From positions 1 through 64,000 of the forward strand of contig JAJRQB010000014.1 of NCBI GenBank assembly GCA_024280485.1: a stretch of 64,000 bases of DNA, read 5' to 3'. A program made the translations under genes and the position numbers. Shown piece by piece: positions 1-12,150 of the stretch. Source of the DNA: Deltaproteobacteria bacterium (GTDB taxonomy: Bacteria > Desulfobacterota > Desulfuromonadia > Desulfuromonadales > Geopsychrobacteraceae). The notes below the pieces were generated by a model. That model was not told the origin of the DNA. It searched no databases and worked only from the letters and a program-made list of their open reading frames with translations. Position 1 is the stretch's first letter; each line of letters opens with the position of its first letter.

Positions 1-42
1 GCCATGAAGGCCCGCGACTCTTTATTCTTAGGAGGCAACACT

Positions 43-2883
43 ATGACCCGGTCCTGCATCAAAATCTGCCTACTTGCGGTGATATCACTGTTTGCTGGAG
101 TGATATGGCAAGGCGCTGCCTATGCTGCTATGCCTGATATTTTGCCTTTAGGGTCGATTACGGTTGGCATGCAGAACCCTAGTCGGGTCGCTGTTGATTC
201 AGCGGGTAACCTCTATGTGGCGAATATTGGCAATGACAAGATTGTCAAGTTCGACAAGTATGGCAGCCAGGTTGCGGACATCCATTTTGTTGACACCGAT
301 AGTGCAGTGCTTTCGGGGCAAGGCTTGGCAGTTACTTTGAACGGCAGCGCGATCTACGTGTCGATGGGTAATCGGGTTGCTGTTTTGGGTGCTGACGGTG
401 CGTTTCTGAGTTATCTCGGCAGCGGGCTTGGCGAATTCCAGGATGCCGGAGTTATTGCTGTCAATAAACACGGTGATGTTATTGTCTCTGATAATGATAC
501 TCGTCAGGTTAAGGTCTTCCCTGCGGGTGTGGAAACGACCGCTTTTCTTTTGACCGACGTTAGTTTTACGGGTGTCACTAGTATTGCTGTTGATCCGGTG
601 TCAGATAATATTTATGTCGGCGATTCCTTTTTTGACAATACGCTGACCCGTCAACTTTATGTTTTTAGTCCTTCGGGGTCTCTTCTTCCGCAGTTTCAGA
701 TGGCTGCCGCAACCGATTTTGGGTCAACCCCTCTGAATACATTCGGTGGGATGGCTTTTGATGAGTTGGGCCGACTCTATGTTGGGGATAGCGCAGGCGG
801 CAATATTCATGTTGTGGAGCTTCCTGTCTCTTATCTTGGTGAATACGATAATCAGGGTACGACTCTCCGTCCTCAGTCGATCGCATATGATGCTGGCACC
901 AAGCGTCTCTTTGTTACTTGGCTTAGCAGTCGTGTCGATATCTTTGGTATCGATGGTGGTGTAACTCCGATCGCATCCAATACTCCTCCGACGGTTCCAG
1001 CTACGGTGACTTTTGGTGAGCTCTCAAGCGTTTCTCCTGATCTTGTGTTTAACAATTCAACCGACGACGATGGTGATTCGCTGGACTATAACGTTCAGGT
1101 TGTGGACGCGGTCGGTGCTCTGGTTACTAACTTTACCGTTACTGAGGTCGCAGGTTCTACCGAGACTTCGGTTAATGTCTCGTTGACTGAGAATGCATTC
1201 TATAGCTGGCAGGTTCAGGCTGATGATGGCTCTGCTGTTTCGGCCTGGTCGGCGCTGAAGCCGATTTATATAAACGCTGTTGAAGAATATCCAACTGCTC
1301 CAGAGCTTACTGATTTTCTGAGTGGTGAAGCAGCGGGTAGTGATGCTGTTTTGATTTGGAATGGTTCGACTGATGCGGACCCATCCTCCAGTGTCAGCTA
1401 TCGTGTTGAGATCTTGGAAGGTACGGCGCCGGTGGCAAGTTTCTCCATTGATGTGGGTACCAGCGCTTCGTTTGCCGACTTCTCTTCTGTGCTGTCGCCC
1501 AGCACAACCTATGTCTGGAAGGTTGTCGCAGTTGATAACACCGGGCTGGAAACTAGCTCAGCCGTTAATGGAAGCTTCCTCTTCCAAACCTCGGTTCTCA
1601 CGGTTAGTTCCAACGTTTCTGGTGCCAAGGTCTATCTCGGCGGGCATCATGGTTACGCAGGTCGTTTGCTCGGCACCGCGCCGGTTGAAGTGCGTGACCT
1701 GGTCAACGGTAAATATTCAGTTGTCGTCGAGGCTGCCGGCTTTGAACCTTATTTTGAAACTGTCGAGGTCGCCGCAGATACTCAGGCCGTCGTTGTCGCA
1801 GATCATAAGGCTGCCCGATTGGCCACCAGCTTTGCCGTTCACGATTTGAATCTGGCCGGGCTTGCTGTGTCGGGAGCCGATGTTGCTCCGATCGTCGCCG
1901 ATCTCAATCAGGATAATGTTCTTGATCTTCTGCTGGCCGACAACGGCTACCTTAAGCTTTATGTTGGCTCTTTGACTCAGGGACCTCAAGTTAACGACAG
2001 TATTGAAAATCTAAGTTTAAACCAGGCGGTTGGCTCAGCGCCTGCGCAAAACCGTGTTGTCTTCAGTAGCGCAGCGCAGCAGCTTGCTATTCCACAGATT
2101 AGCGGTGCGGCCCCCTGTCTCGTCGATTGGAACAATGATGATCAGTTCGATCTGCTGGTTGGTGGTGCCGATGGTACGGTTAAACTGTTCCTCGGTCAGG
2201 GCGGTCTGAACTTCTCGGCTGCTGGTGACATCTGGATGAACGCCAGTGCCCAGCAGGTGATTCCTGCTATTGCTGATATTGATAATGATGGTGATAAGGA
2301 TTTGGTTGTCGCTTCCGCCGATAAACTGTTCCTTGTCGTAAATGACGGTAGTGATGCTGCTCCTTTGCTTAACTCTCAGTCGTCTGTAACTATTCCTGCG
2401 AACGCCGTCCCGATGTTTACTGATTGGAACGCTGATGGTACGCGTGACCTGATGCTGCTTAGCCAGGGTGAGCTTTTCCTTACCGTGATCAATAATGGTG
2501 TTGCGGCAATGACCAGTACCGGTCTGACAGTTCTTGGCGCGCAGAGTGTCTTTGCTCTGAACTTCGCTGGTAGCAACTATGCCGATCTGGTCTACGGTGT
2601 CGTCAGTCCGGACGGCACGGAAACCCTCGTTGTCGCTAACGGTCAGCAGGGTGGTTTTGCTCCTGCGTACAAGGAAGCTTTGCTGGCAAAGCTTGCTGAA
2701 GTTGAGCTGGCGGTTAGTACTCAGGATTCCGGGTTGATCGGTAAGGTGGCTAATATTGCCAGTCGGATCGGTCGCGGCAAGTACGCTTCAGCGCAAAAGA
2801 AGGCCGAGCAACTGGTTGGTATGCTCGGTGCGACCACTCCTGCTGGAATCGCGGTCAATGGACTCGCAAATATTTTAAATTAG
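43..2883 (+). CDS. Secreted NHL / FN3 / PEGA / FG-GAP repeat protein
   Basis: Predicted exported beta-rich protein of 946 residues, likely a cell-surface or periplasmic scaffold for the cytochromes encoded downstream. The start at 43 is chosen because AGGAGG lies just upstream (31-35 region) and the next residues form a signal peptide ending near AYA-A. NHL-type beta-propeller repeats occupy about residues 36-302 (repeated VAVDSAGNLYVAN-like units). Two FN3-like segments follow (about 309-409 and 414-516), then a PEGA domain (about 522-576, GAKVYLGG... to YFETVEV). FG-GAP/VCBS-like repeats with DxNxDxxxDL calcium-type motifs cover about 596-866. It is followed 47 bases later by a 4-haem cytochrome on the same strand, so one operon is likely. 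No enzyme motif is seen. The exact role is unknown; structural support or substrate contact is inference. Confidence 0.85.
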   Translation: MTRSCIKICLLAVISLFAGVIWQGAAYAAMPDILPLGSITVGMQNPSRVAVDSAGNLYVANIGNDKIVKFDKYGSQVADIHFVDTDSAVLSGQGLAVTLNGSAIYVSMGNRVAVLGADGAFLSYLGSGLGEFQDAGVIAVNKHGDVIVSDNDTRQVKVFPAGVETTAFLLTDVSFTGVTSIAVDPVSDNIYVGDSFFDNTLTRQLYVFSPSGSLLPQFQMAAATDFGSTPLNTFGGMAFDELGRLYVGDSAGGNIHVVELPVSYLGEYDNQGTTLRPQSIAYDAGTKRLFVTWLSSRVDIFGIDGGVTPIASNTPPTVPATVTFGELSSVSPDLVFNNSTDDDGDSLDYNVQVVDAVGALVTNFTVTEVAGSTETSVNVSLTENAFYSWQVQADDGSAVSAWSALKPIYINAVEEYPTAPELTDFLSGEAAGSDAVLIWNGSTDADPSSSVSYRVEILEGTAPVASFSIDVGTSASFADFSSVLSPSTTYVWKVVAVDNTGLETSSAVNGSFLFQTSVLTVSSNVSGAKVYLGGHHGYAGRLLGTAPVEVRDLVNGKYSVVVEAAGFEPYFETVEVAADTQAVVVADHKAARLATSFAVHDLNLAGLAVSGADVAPIVADLNQDNVLDLLLADNGYLKLYVGSLTQGPQVNDSIENLSLNQAVGSAPAQNRVVFSSAAQQLAIPQISGAAPCLVDWNNDDQFDLLVGGADGTVKLFLGQGGLNFSAAGDIWMNASAQQVIPAIADIDNDGDKDLVVASADKLFLVVNDGSDAAPLLNSQSSVTIPANAVPMFTDWNADGTRDLMLLSQGELFLTVINNGVAAMTSTGLTVLGAQSVFALNFAGSNYADLVYGVVSPDGTETLVVANGQQGGFAPAYKEALLAKLAEVELAVSTQDSGLIGKVANIASRIGRGKYASAQKKAEQLVGMLGATTPAGIAVNGLANILN

Positions 2884-2930
2884 AGAATAGTTAGTATATA
2901 CTTAGTTTTTCAGTGAAAGGGATAAACCAG

Positions 2931-3689
2931 ATGTTTAAGAAAATACAATTACTGGCTTTGGTTGCAGGTTTGATTGTGAGCCTTGCGTGTGCAGGTAACG
3001 TTTTTGCGCGCGGTACAAGTAATATCGCAGCAACGATTCATAATCTTTCAACTTCAGGTCCAGATTCACTTGGTGGGGGGCCATACCAGGAGCTTTTTGA
3101 GGATCGAATCTGCATCTTCTGTCACACCCCGCACGCGGGCCAGTTGAACACTCCCCTTTGGAACAGGGATCTTTCGACTCTGACAGGTAAGAACTATGAC
3201 GTTTATACGAGTGCGACCCTCTCTTCCGAGCTAACAGGTATGGGTGCAAATCGTACTATCAATGCTGAGTCTCTGCTTTGTCTCTCTTGTCACGATGGCA
3301 GTCTCGCTGTTGGTGATATCGTTAATGCTTCAAAGGGCACGCCTTGGCTAGCAAGTAATTTCATATTAGGCATCGGTGGTATCCCAGGCGCACAAATTGG
3401 TGCTAGCCCAGGAGATGTTGGTGCAACAAATACAAATGACTTGACTGACGACCACCCGATTTCTTTTGATTATGATGCAGTTCAGACTGAGAAGCCGCTC
3501 GATTTTATTGCACTTACATTAGTCGATTCTGATTTGCATTTTGCTGGTACTGGTGCTTCGAAGAATCGGTTGGAATGCAGCACATGTCATGACCCTCATG
3601 TTGATTATATTGCCGAACCGGAATTTTACCCGTTTCTCGCCAAAGACAACGCTGCTAGCGCGTTGTGTCTGTCGTGTCACATTAAATAA
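2931..3689 (+). CDS. Tetrahaem c-type cytochrome (doubled CXXCH type)
   Basis: Predicted periplasmic electron carrier of 252 residues with a signal peptide (hydrophobic stretch then FARG). Four CXXCH haem sites are visible: CIFCH (about residue 60), CLSCH (about 117), CSTCH (about 216) and CLSCH at the extreme C-terminus. The CHTPH...LWNR context and the CHDGS motif are typical of the doubled-CXXCH family. I prefer ATG 2931 over the upstream GTG at 2913 because AAAGG lies 10 bases before it and the signal peptide begins there. It lies between the NHL protein and the giant cytochrome with gaps of 47 and 60 bases, so it is probably co-transcribed and passes electrons to or from the giant cytochrome. 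The direction of flow is not shown by sequence. Confidence 0.9.
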   Translation: MFKKIQLLALVAGLIVSLACAGNVFARGTSNIAATIHNLSTSGPDSLGGGPYQELFEDRICIFCHTPHAGQLNTPLWNRDLSTLTGKNYDVYTSATLSSELTGMGANRTINAESLLCLSCHDGSLAVGDIVNASKGTPWLASNFILGIGGIPGAQIGASPGDVGATNTNDLTDDHPISFDYDAVQTEKPLDFIALTLVDSDLHFAGTGASKNRLECSTCHDPHVDYIAEPEFYPFLAKDNAASALCLSCHIK

Positions 3690-3749
3690 ATTTTGAATTT
3701 AGATAGATTGAGTCGAGTTGCTGGGGTTTCTTGCCTCTGGGAGAGTCTG

Positions 3750-6700
3750 ATGAAGATGAAAGTTCTGTTTGCTCTAGTTGTCTGTATCGCGGTTTTCTGT
3801 GTATCAACAGGAAGTGCTTTGGCGGTTGTGCCCCGATATGTGCATGACTTTGCCTGTGAAAACTGCCATTCGAACAGTTCAGACCTAACTTCCCTTGCAG
3901 GAAATATCTGTATAACCTGCCACGGGGATGGTTCTGCTGGCGGTTCGGGTCTGGCTCATCTTCGAGACCCTGCAGCGCCCCCCATGGTGCCAAGTAAGAA
4001 CTTTACCGTCGATATGGCCTCTGACGCTATGAATTCACGAACTGCAGAAGTTGGTTTTATGGCTCCTGCGGCTAAATCAGATAGTTCGCACAACTGGAAC
4101 GCTCCTGATACGAATCCAGCTGCAGGAGCATCGCCTCCTTCCGATCCGCTGTTCTACGGGCGCCAGAATTATTCTGGAGCGACTGTCAGCTGTTCACGCT
4201 GTCATGATCCCCACGGCTGGGCTGTCGATTTTAATGCAGCCGTTGTCGCAAATCCCAAGCTTCTCAAGTTGGGAGTTGATTCAGAAGACGCCATGTGTGT
4301 CGAATGTCACACGGATTGGGATACCACCCCGGCCAATGCTCTGCTGACTCACCCGCTGGTCGCCGATTATCCTCAGTTTTTAGCAGACGCTGATCCTGTT
4401 ACGGCTGCAAAGTTTAAGACGTTTGCTCCCCCCTCTCCCGAAATGGCTCTAGGTGTCGATCCTACATCTTTAACGGCTGAGAGTATTCTCTGTTCTACTT
4501 GTCACGGTACCCACTTTACCGATTCGGATTCCTCCTCTGCAGATACCCCGGCTTCTGTTCTTGCTGGCGACGGCAAGCTACTTAAGGCAACTGGCGCACA
4601 GGGTGCTGATGCTGCGGCACGCTCAGAGCTTTGTAATTCCTGCCACGTCTATACCTCTCATGGTGTGGATACGCCTGCAAATATGATCGGTTGTCTAGAT
4701 TGTCATAGTGGCCACTCCTATAACGATGGAACTGCAAACTACTTTGTTCTGAGAAGTGATGTTGATACGGCAGCTTTCGGTGCTAAGACTGGTCTGCGTT
4801 ACACCTCGGTACCAACCAATAAAACAGAGCGAGCCACGGTTTGGGCCGGCGGTGCTGGCGTTGATGGTTACTGTGAAGGTTGTCACGGTGACCTGACTGA
4901 TGATAGTCCCGGTGGTGCCAGCTTCGTCAGGCTCCACAAAGCCGATGATGATTGTAATCAGTGTCACCTGCACGGAGAGGCTTCATTCACTCAGGTGACA
5001 GGTTGTGACCAGTGTCACGGTTACCCACCAACCCAGGATATCGCTGGTGGTGCGCCAAACGCAGGTTTTGCCGTTGCTGAAGGTGGTATCTACGATTACA
5101 AGAGCACGACGACGACTACAACAAAGTACGATGAAAGTCTCACGAAACACAGTATCCATGCTGCTGGTGGCGCTGGCGAGTACCAATTTTCTTGTGCTGC
5201 CTGTCATGAAAATAACCAACACGAACCACAAGATGTTTTGACCCAGACATTTCAGGATGTTTTTAATGCTCCAGCCAATTCGCTAGCCAGTGCGAATGGT
5301 GCATTGATACCGACATATGATGATGCAGGTGGTTGTGATGTCGTCTATTGTCACAGTAATGGTCGGACCCGTGGGGCTACACCTACGACGAAGACTCCTA
5401 ACCTCTGGTTGAACGGTCTTCCTACCGGTGGTGGTACCGTTTGTGACGATTGCCATGGTAACTCTACTTTCACCATGGTCACTACCGGCACCAACTCAGG
5501 TGCCCATGCCAAGCACCTTGATAAGGGCTACAGCTGTAACCTCTGTCATACCAATACCGCGCTGACCAATGATGCCTTGCAATCCGATGCGCGTAACGGC
5601 GATACCACTGGACCTAATTCCGGTAAGCACGTTAACGGCACGGTTGATATCGATTTTGATGGTTCTAACTTTACCCAGTTCAATGGTAGTGCAGGTGTTA
5701 CTGGCACTGATGGAACTTGCCAGAATATCTATTGCCACTCCAACGGACCAGGTTCTTCCGTTTCACAAATTCCTGACTGGGATGTTCCCAATGCAAATGG
5801 AACAGCCGGCTGTACTTTCTGTCACAACGCCGGCATCGATGATGGTGTATTCGCCAATGCTGCCCCCGCGACAGGTTCACACGATATTCACTTACGCGAC
5901 AGCAATGGCCCGCTGATAACCGACTGCTCGGCTTGCCATACGAATAATGGTGCCGGGGCAGACCATATTAACGAAGCTAAGGACTGGACTAAAGCAAAAT
6001 GTAATGCCTGTCATGGCGCGACTGAGACCGTTACCACTGGTAATGATCGTGAGCCGATTTGGGGCGATTCAGCCAGTGTAGATTGCGAAACCTGTCACTC
6101 AGGTTCTGCCATAGCAACTATCGGCTCTGCTGCTCCACCAGTCGTAGACGCTGCTTACGCTAACGGCCACGGTAAAGTCGCAGTTGCATGTACCACCTGT
6201 CACACCGCTGCAACCGTTGCTGACCACCTTGGTGGCGCCACAGTAACCCGTCTCGCAACCGCTTACGCTGGTGCTGCTGCAGATGCGGCATTCTGTAATG
6301 GTTGTCACGCACCAGAAAATAATCACAGTACTGCAGCGGGCACTTCATGTCAGACCTGTCACGCTCCGCACGGCGAGGATAATGGCAACGATGCCATGAT
6401 CAAGTCGACTGTCGCCGGAAATGCTGTCACCGCCTTTACGACCCAGGGCGTAAGAGCCAGCTATGCGAATGCTGTTAATACCGGTATCTGCCAAACTTGC
6501 CATACCCCATGGGACGGTAGTACCGGAATTAAATATTTCAATACCAGCACGAATGACCAGACCCACAATGCTGGTAACCCATGTAGCCAATGTCACCAGC
6601 ATGATACAACCCCGACCTTCAAGGGCGCGGCTGTCGATTGTGCCGGTTGTCATGCCGACGAAATGGCCTCGACTGGTCACACCGCTCACGTTCAGAAGAG

Positions 6701-9700
6701 TTCTTTAAGTACCCTGATTGAGGATGACCTCAGTGACTGCGTACTTTGTCACGGTGCTGATGTCACTGATGGTACCGACCCCTACACTCTCATAGGTGGT
6801 GGTAACGGTAAGCACCAGGATGGCAATGCAGATTTCGCTGCCGGTATCCTCTACAGCAATAATGCAACACCGGCAAATAAGGCCGATGATACTTGTGCCA
6901 ATGCTTGTCACTCTTCTGCTGCAGCCGATGGTTTCTGGGGAGATACTGCCCTGAATTGTACCGCCTGTCATAACGACAGTGGCAGCAATGATGGCGTCCT
7001 CGCCAATGCTGCTCCTGGCGCTGACCATCAACTCCACTTGGGTGATGGTTTCACCTGTGACAATTGCCACAATGCTGGCACCGCGATTCCTGTGGTAGGG
7101 ACTACGACTCATATTACAGATCTCGTGTTGACCGAAACTGATGCAGCGATCCTGACCGATATGGGTACGCTGTCTGCTGATGAAGCTACGGTTGATGATA
7201 GCTCCTTTAATACAGGGACTATCAGCTACGTTGTTGGAACAAAAACCTGTAGCAACTCTTCCTGTCACAACCCGTCTGGTGACAGTCACTCGGCGGTTTG
7301 GGAATCCTCGACCGTCAGCTGTACTCTTTGCCACAACAACGATGTTGCTTCCGGTAGCCCGATGGCATCCGGTAGTCATGCTCAGCATGTTAACAATGCC
7401 GCAGTGTTCGGTGACAATGCTGTTTGTACTGATTGTCACGCTGCCACAGCCACTACCGCACACCGTAGCGGTACTCTGGATGTTCTGGCGGGGTTGACCT
7501 ATACCGGTGAAGTGGCAATCCCCGACTCTGGTCAGGGAACTTGTACCGGTTCCTGTCACAAGAATCCGATTGATCCGATTCTGTCGCCAGTTTGGGGCGC
7601 AGTTGTTCCTGCTGCCAGTGTCTGCGATCTCTGCCATGAGTCCCCCGATAATTCGGGTGATCACGGTGGTCACTGGGTCAGTAATCGTGCTGATAATGGA
7701 CTTCAGTGTGCCAGCTGTCACTTCGACACCGTAAATGCCAATGCTGACCCACTAAACACTTTGACCACGATTAAGCCGAACGGTAGCCATCTAAACGGCA
7801 ATGCGCAGGATGTTGTTGCTGGCTTCAGCTATAAGTTTGTTGATGTAGACATTACACCGTTTACTCCTGGTGTGCCTTCAACTTGCACTGCCAATTGCCA
7901 CTCAGTTAATCCTAAGCCTTGGGAGGTTCAGACCGGTTGTGCTTCCTGTCACGGTGATCTCTCCTATGTAGATACCAAGCACGGTAATACAATTCACACG
8001 GTCCACATCGACATCACTGGAACTATAGAGACTGATATCGGTGAATGTATTGCCTGTCATGGTGCCGATATAGCCAATTACGATGATACAGGTGGCGATA
8101 CTGGTAGTGGTAATCACCAGAATTCAGCTGTCGAGCTCGCTGCGGGTATCGGTACTGCTGCAAGCGGTTGTGCCTCAGCATGTCACGCTTCAACTGCCGC
8201 AGATGGTAGCTGGGCTGACACTGGCAGCCTGAACTGTACTGCCTGTCACAATAACGGTACCAACGATAACGTACTGGCTAACGCTGCTCCGGCAACCGGC
8301 TCGCATAATGCCCATATCATCGACGGTATGACTTGTGTCGATTGTCATGGCACCTTGCCGGTCGATGCCGATCATTCCGATGGTCTGACCGCAGCAGGAG
8401 CTGCTCCAGCGAATCAGGGTGAAAAGCTCACTAACCGTGCATCTGCAGTTGCAGATAATGCCACGGTTACTGATGCAGCCTTTGATGACGCTGGTAACAC
8501 CTTCAATGACGGTTTGAACAGCTGTTCCAACACCTACTGTCATGATCCTTCCGTAGTTGACATTAAGTCAGCTCAATGGGGTGTTGATACTGCTGATTGT
8601 AATCTCTGTCATGATTATGATCGTAATTCCGCTGTTACCATGGCATCTGGCAGTCATGCTGCTCACTTGACAGCATCTGATAAGTTCGGCACTACCGCTC
8701 CGGAAAGCTGTAATGCTTGCCACCCGAATAACGCTACAAACAGCCACTTCATCAGTTCGACTGGTCCGACGACTGTTAATCAGGCTGTGCAGTTTGGCGG
8801 TTCTGTGATTACCGGCGCTCAGGAATCACCGGTAGTCAATGGCCTCTATTCTGGTGTCGTGGCTCTGCCCACCGACCTTGTTTACGGTAGCTGCGGAACG
8901 ACAGAGTGTCACAACGATGGTCAGGGTGCTGCTCCTGCCTCTGCCGGATACACCTGGGCGAGCTCTATTGCCGATGACTGCAACACCTGTCACGACAAGC
9001 TCCCGACATCCAATTCACATACCTTCCATACCGGTATAACGGTCTACGGTCCGCATCCGGGTGGTTCAAACAACTGCGGCGAGTGTCACAAGGCTAATGG
9101 TAACAACACCACCATGGCGCTGATGACCACCCATATCAATGGTGCTCGCGATTATGCGGATAACAACAGCGTAGCCAACCATGGTGGAATCTTCGGCACT
9201 GCCACCACCGGTATTGTTGGTGACGGCACGGTTACTGTCTGTAATAGCTGTCACGGCGGTCAGGCCGCTGCTGACCTTGCCAAGCTCAACTGGGTTAACC
9301 AGATGGCAGTCGGTTGTGAATCCTGTCATGGCGATTACACTGCGGCCTCGATCGGTGGTGCTACTGCACCGGTTCGTGCCGGTACCGCTTATGACACTGA
9401 TGGTCACGGTAAGACGACCACTCCAGCTTCTGCAATCGGCGGTGCCCGTGCGGTCAATCAGGCCTGTACTGACTGTCATGATAATAATAAATCACATATC
9501 AGCTCCACCGCGCTGACCGATCCTAATCGATTGAATATCATCGGCGGTAAGGATTACGCTATCGATCCGAACGGGTTCTGTAATGCCTGTCACGTCGGCG
9601 TAGCTGACTCTGCTATCCACCTGGCTTCTGCCGGCAACTCTGATGATGCTGTTCTCTGTACAACTTGTCATGATCAGCATGGCCAGAATGCAGGTCAGGA

Positions 9701-12092
9701 TGCCATGATCGCTACCACTATTCAGGGCAACCCGGTCAGTGGCTTTACTAATAGATCTAATCGTTCAAGTTATGCCAATAGCAGCGCTCAAGGTGTTTGT
9801 CAGGTCTGTCATGATTCGACAGATGGCTTTGGCCACTTCTTTAAAGGTCAGAGCGGTGCAAGCGTGACGACTGAACTTGCTACTCACAACGCCGGGGGCA
9901 ATTGTATTAGTTGTCACAGCCATGAAGATACTCCGATCTTCACTGCTGCCGGTGCGGGCTGTAATGCATGCCACGGTGGTAGCACTACCGGCGCAAGCGC
10001 AAGCAACTACTGGCCGGATACGGCTACTGTTGCTGGTGAGAATACTGCAGGCGCTCACGTCAAGCACATGACTGTTTTGGCTGCCAAGGTCTATGGCCAG
10101 AATCTGACCCAGCTGCTTGATGATATCAACTCTGATACACGCCAGAAGGCGCTCTGTGAATACTGTCATGCTGCGAACACCAATGACAGCGATCACGGCA
10201 ACACGCTCAATCTGCCGGCCGAAGTCTTTGTCGACAAGGACGCCGTACGTCACGCCAAGAACCTCTGGAATGGTGCCGATGCCAATGCGACCTATGTCAC
10301 TGGTGGCTGTAACACGGTTGACTGTCATAACAATAAGGCAACCGGCAACGGTGCAAGCACCTTCGGCTGGTATGATGCTGCTACCAACACCTGTACCATG
10401 TGCCACACTACTGGCGGTGCTGGAGCTAACCCGACCACCGGTCTGCATACCAATGCTACTGCTGGCGTCCAGGATCATGATGAAACACTCGGTACTGGTT
10501 GTATCGAATGTCATAACGCCATGCCAGCGATCGATAACACCGCTGGTGCAACTCACGTCAACGGTACTTTCGCAATTGACTCTGGTGTCAATCTGCAAGG
10601 TGATAATGACCGCGGTATTACCGTGGCCGGTAACATCACCGCCTTTACTGAGGCAGCGGTTCTCACTGAAGATAGCTGTGCGGCCTCCTGTCACGCTGAT
10701 GGCGGTAGCTGGGAGCGACTCTGGTCGACCGATGCTGACTCAAGCTCCGAAGTACTCGGTGCTCCGCGTTGTAATGTCTGTCACGGTTATCTCACTAACT
10801 TCCGCGCCGGTATGACGCCTGATCACAGCGCCATTCCCAAGATTAACGACGGCACTCACGGCAATTGCTCCACTTGTCACGTGCGCCCGAATGCACCTTA
10901 CGGTACGGTCAGTTATCACAACACCGTTTCAGCGTTCCCGGATGGGAATGTTGCGGCGACTGAACTGACCGGTCCTGCCAGGGCCGTTGAGGTCAACGCT
11001 TCTGCTGGCTACGACATGGCCAATGGTAATTGCACCAATGTCTGCCATACAAATGATCCGACTCATACCGTCGGGACTTCAGCTCACTTCGATGCCAATG
11101 GTTTGATCGGTCCCACGCCTGGTTGTAACAGTTGTCATAACGACACCGGCGGTAGCCGCGACACGGCCACCATCGCGACGTCGGGCCCGGATTATACCTT
11201 CTCCAACAGTACCGGTGCTCACGGCAAGCATGCCAACTCGGCTGCGACGGCTTACGGCGATGATGTGAACCACTCCACTGATGGTGGTTATGATTATGGT
11301 TGTGGTCTTTGTCATTCGACTACGGGTACTGACCATTTAAATGGAACGCTTGATCTTAAGTTGCCTGGCAACACCGAGATCGTTAATGCAAGTCCGGCTT
11401 TCAACCTTGATAAGACTTGCTCTGGCATCTATTGCCACAGTGATGGTGTTGATGTCGCGGCTGGTACCAGCCCCGTCTGGACCGGTACATTTACCAATCC
11501 GAATGGCGACTACTGTCAGAACTGCCACGGCAACCAACCGACCACCAGCAGTCACGCCAAGCACGTTGTCGGTATCCACTTCGACGACATCTATGATGGT
11601 GCAACCGGTCTGCTGGCAGACGCAAATGCCACTAACGCAGGTCATGGTGATGTAACAACGGCCCTGACTATCAACTGCAACATGTGCCACGCCAGCACCT
11701 TGAACCAGTGGCGCAACAGTAACAACACTGCTTGTGTTGCTTGCCACAGCGCTGAGACTGCGGATGCTATTACAGCTACTGATGTCGATCTTAAGCGTAG
11801 CTTCCATGTCAATGGTATCAAGGATGTTGTCTTTGCTCCGGTCGATCCGGTCCGCTCCAAAGCTCAGATTCGTGAGCTGACACCAGGTGAGCCAGAGCTT
11901 GATAATAACTGGCAGCGTGTAGGTGGTTACAAGGTGGACTCAACGTCACATGATGAGACCAAAAATGCTAATCCTTTGGTCGGCATCTGGGACGGCGCCA
12001 ATTGTACCGTCGCTTGCCACAACGGCAACGTCGCTACCTGGGGTATGACGAATATTAGCTGTAACGCTTGTCACACCCAGCTACCTAAGTAA
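3750..12092 (+). CDS. Giant multihaem c-type cytochrome, about 71 haem motifs
   Basis: A 2780-residue exported cytochrome. The start at ATG 3750 is set by GGGAGAG at 3740-3745 and by the signal peptide that follows (ends near ALA-V). By hand I count 57 CX2CH, 7 CX3CH (for example CANACH, CTGSCH, CTANCH) and 7 CX4CH sites (for example CDVVYCH, CQNIYCH, CSGIYCH). The CX4CH ... CX2CH pairing matches the Geobacter CxxxxCH...CXXCH domain family. The body is built of recurring modules: the phrase (V/L)ANAAP(A)TGSH, followed by a His and a CX2CH, occurs three times, and MASGSHAxH occurs twice. Haem motifs run from residue about 35 to the last residues. There is no membrane anchor after the signal peptide. 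Probably an outer-surface or periplasmic electron conduit; whether the CX3CH sites carry haem is not known from sequence. Third gene of the operon, closed by a terminator at 12120. Confidence 0.92.
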   Translation: MKMKVLFALVVCIAVFCVSTGSALAVVPRYVHDFACENCHSNSSDLTSLAGNICITCHGDGSAGGSGLAHLRDPAAPPMVPSKNFTVDMASDAMNSRTAEVGFMAPAAKSDSSHNWNAPDTNPAAGASPPSDPLFYGRQNYSGATVSCSRCHDPHGWAVDFNAAVVANPKLLKLGVDSEDAMCVECHTDWDTTPANALLTHPLVADYPQFLADADPVTAAKFKTFAPPSPEMALGVDPTSLTAESILCSTCHGTHFTDSDSSSADTPASVLAGDGKLLKATGAQGADAAARSELCNSCHVYTSHGVDTPANMIGCLDCHSGHSYNDGTANYFVLRSDVDTAAFGAKTGLRYTSVPTNKTERATVWAGGAGVDGYCEGCHGDLTDDSPGGASFVRLHKADDDCNQCHLHGEASFTQVTGCDQCHGYPPTQDIAGGAPNAGFAVAEGGIYDYKSTTTTTTKYDESLTKHSIHAAGGAGEYQFSCAACHENNQHEPQDVLTQTFQDVFNAPANSLASANGALIPTYDDAGGCDVVYCHSNGRTRGATPTTKTPNLWLNGLPTGGGTVCDDCHGNSTFTMVTTGTNSGAHAKHLDKGYSCNLCHTNTALTNDALQSDARNGDTTGPNSGKHVNGTVDIDFDGSNFTQFNGSAGVTGTDGTCQNIYCHSNGPGSSVSQIPDWDVPNANGTAGCTFCHNAGIDDGVFANAAPATGSHDIHLRDSNGPLITDCSACHTNNGAGADHINEAKDWTKAKCNACHGATETVTTGNDREPIWGDSASVDCETCHSGSAIATIGSAAPPVVDAAYANGHGKVAVACTTCHTAATVADHLGGATVTRLATAYAGAAADAAFCNGCHAPENNHSTAAGTSCQTCHAPHGEDNGNDAMIKSTVAGNAVTAFTTQGVRASYANAVNTGICQTCHTPWDGSTGIKYFNTSTNDQTHNAGNPCSQCHQHDTTPTFKGAAVDCAGCHADEMASTGHTAHVQKSSLSTLIEDDLSDCVLCHGADVTDGTDPYTLIGGGNGKHQDGNADFAAGILYSNNATPANKADDTCANACHSSAAADGFWGDTALNCTACHNDSGSNDGVLANAAPGADHQLHLGDGFTCDNCHNAGTAIPVVGTTTHITDLVLTETDAAILTDMGTLSADEATVDDSSFNTGTISYVVGTKTCSNSSCHNPSGDSHSAVWESSTVSCTLCHNNDVASGSPMASGSHAQHVNNAAVFGDNAVCTDCHAATATTAHRSGTLDVLAGLTYTGEVAIPDSGQGTCTGSCHKNPIDPILSPVWGAVVPAASVCDLCHESPDNSGDHGGHWVSNRADNGLQCASCHFDTVNANADPLNTLTTIKPNGSHLNGNAQDVVAGFSYKFVDVDITPFTPGVPSTCTANCHSVNPKPWEVQTGCASCHGDLSYVDTKHGNTIHTVHIDITGTIETDIGECIACHGADIANYDDTGGDTGSGNHQNSAVELAAGIGTAASGCASACHASTAADGSWADTGSLNCTACHNNGTNDNVLANAAPATGSHNAHIIDGMTCVDCHGTLPVDADHSDGLTAAGAAPANQGEKLTNRASAVADNATVTDAAFDDAGNTFNDGLNSCSNTYCHDPSVVDIKSAQWGVDTADCNLCHDYDRNSAVTMASGSHAAHLTASDKFGTTAPESCNACHPNNATNSHFISSTGPTTVNQAVQFGGSVITGAQESPVVNGLYSGVVALPTDLVYGSCGTTECHNDGQGAAPASAGYTWASSIADDCNTCHDKLPTSNSHTFHTGITVYGPHPGGSNNCGECHKANGNNTTMALMTTHINGARDYADNNSVANHGGIFGTATTGIVGDGTVTVCNSCHGGQAAADLAKLNWVNQMAVGCESCHGDYTAASIGGATAPVRAGTAYDTDGHGKTTTPASAIGGARAVNQACTDCHDNNKSHISSTALTDPNRLNIIGGKDYAIDPNGFCNACHVGVADSAIHLASAGNSDDAVLCTTCHDQHGQNAGQDAMIATTIQGNPVSGFTNRSNRSSYANSSAQGVCQVCHDSTDGFGHFFKGQSGASVTTELATHNAGGNCISCHSHEDTPIFTAAGAGCNACHGGSTTGASASNYWPDTATVAGENTAGAHVKHMTVLAAKVYGQNLTQLLDDINSDTRQKALCEYCHAANTNDSDHGNTLNLPAEVFVDKDAVRHAKNLWNGADANATYVTGGCNTVDCHNNKATGNGASTFGWYDAATNTCTMCHTTGGAGANPTTGLHTNATAGVQDHDETLGTGCIECHNAMPAIDNTAGATHVNGTFAIDSGVNLQGDNDRGITVAGNITAFTEAAVLTEDSCAASCHADGGSWERLWSTDADSSSEVLGAPRCNVCHGYLTNFRAGMTPDHSAIPKINDGTHGNCSTCHVRPNAPYGTVSYHNTVSAFPDGNVAATELTGPARAVEVNASAGYDMANGNCTNVCHTNDPTHTVGTSAHFDANGLIGPTPGCNSCHNDTGGSRDTATIATSGPDYTFSNSTGAHGKHANSAATAYGDDVNHSTDGGYDYGCGLCHSTTGTDHLNGTLDLKLPGNTEIVNASPAFNLDKTCSGIYCHSDGVDVAAGTSPVWTGTFTNPNGDYCQNCHGNQPTTSSHAKHVVGIHFDDIYDGATGLLADANATNAGHGDVTTALTINCNMCHASTLNQWRNSNNTACVACHSAETADAITATDVDLKRSFHVNGIKDVVFAPVDPVRSKAQIRELTPGEPELDNNWQRVGGYKVDSTSHDETKNANPLVGIWDGANCTVACHNGNVATWGMTNISCNACHTQLPK

Positions 12093-12119
12093 TGTAAGGT
12101 TTTAATAGAATGACTTTAA

Positions 12120-12148
12120 GGGCCGGGATTTTTCCCGGCCCTTTTTTT
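12120..12148 (+). terminator. Rho-independent terminator of the cytochrome operon
   Basis: Stem GGGCCGGG at 12120-12127 pairs with CCCGGCCC at 12134-12141 and is followed by seven T residues. It lies 27 bases after the stop of the giant cytochrome. The group II intron begins two bases after the T tract. Confidence 0.93.
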
Positions 12149-12150
12149 AT

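Noticed and set aside
6705-7721. A 338-codon open frame on the minus strand inside the giant cytochrome (also a 309-codon one at 9765-10694)
   Set aside because: Long antisense frames arise from the repetitive codon pattern of the cytochrome. The translation is low-complexity Thr/Ile/Gly-rich with no ribosome binding site, and the sense frame has dozens of haem motifs.
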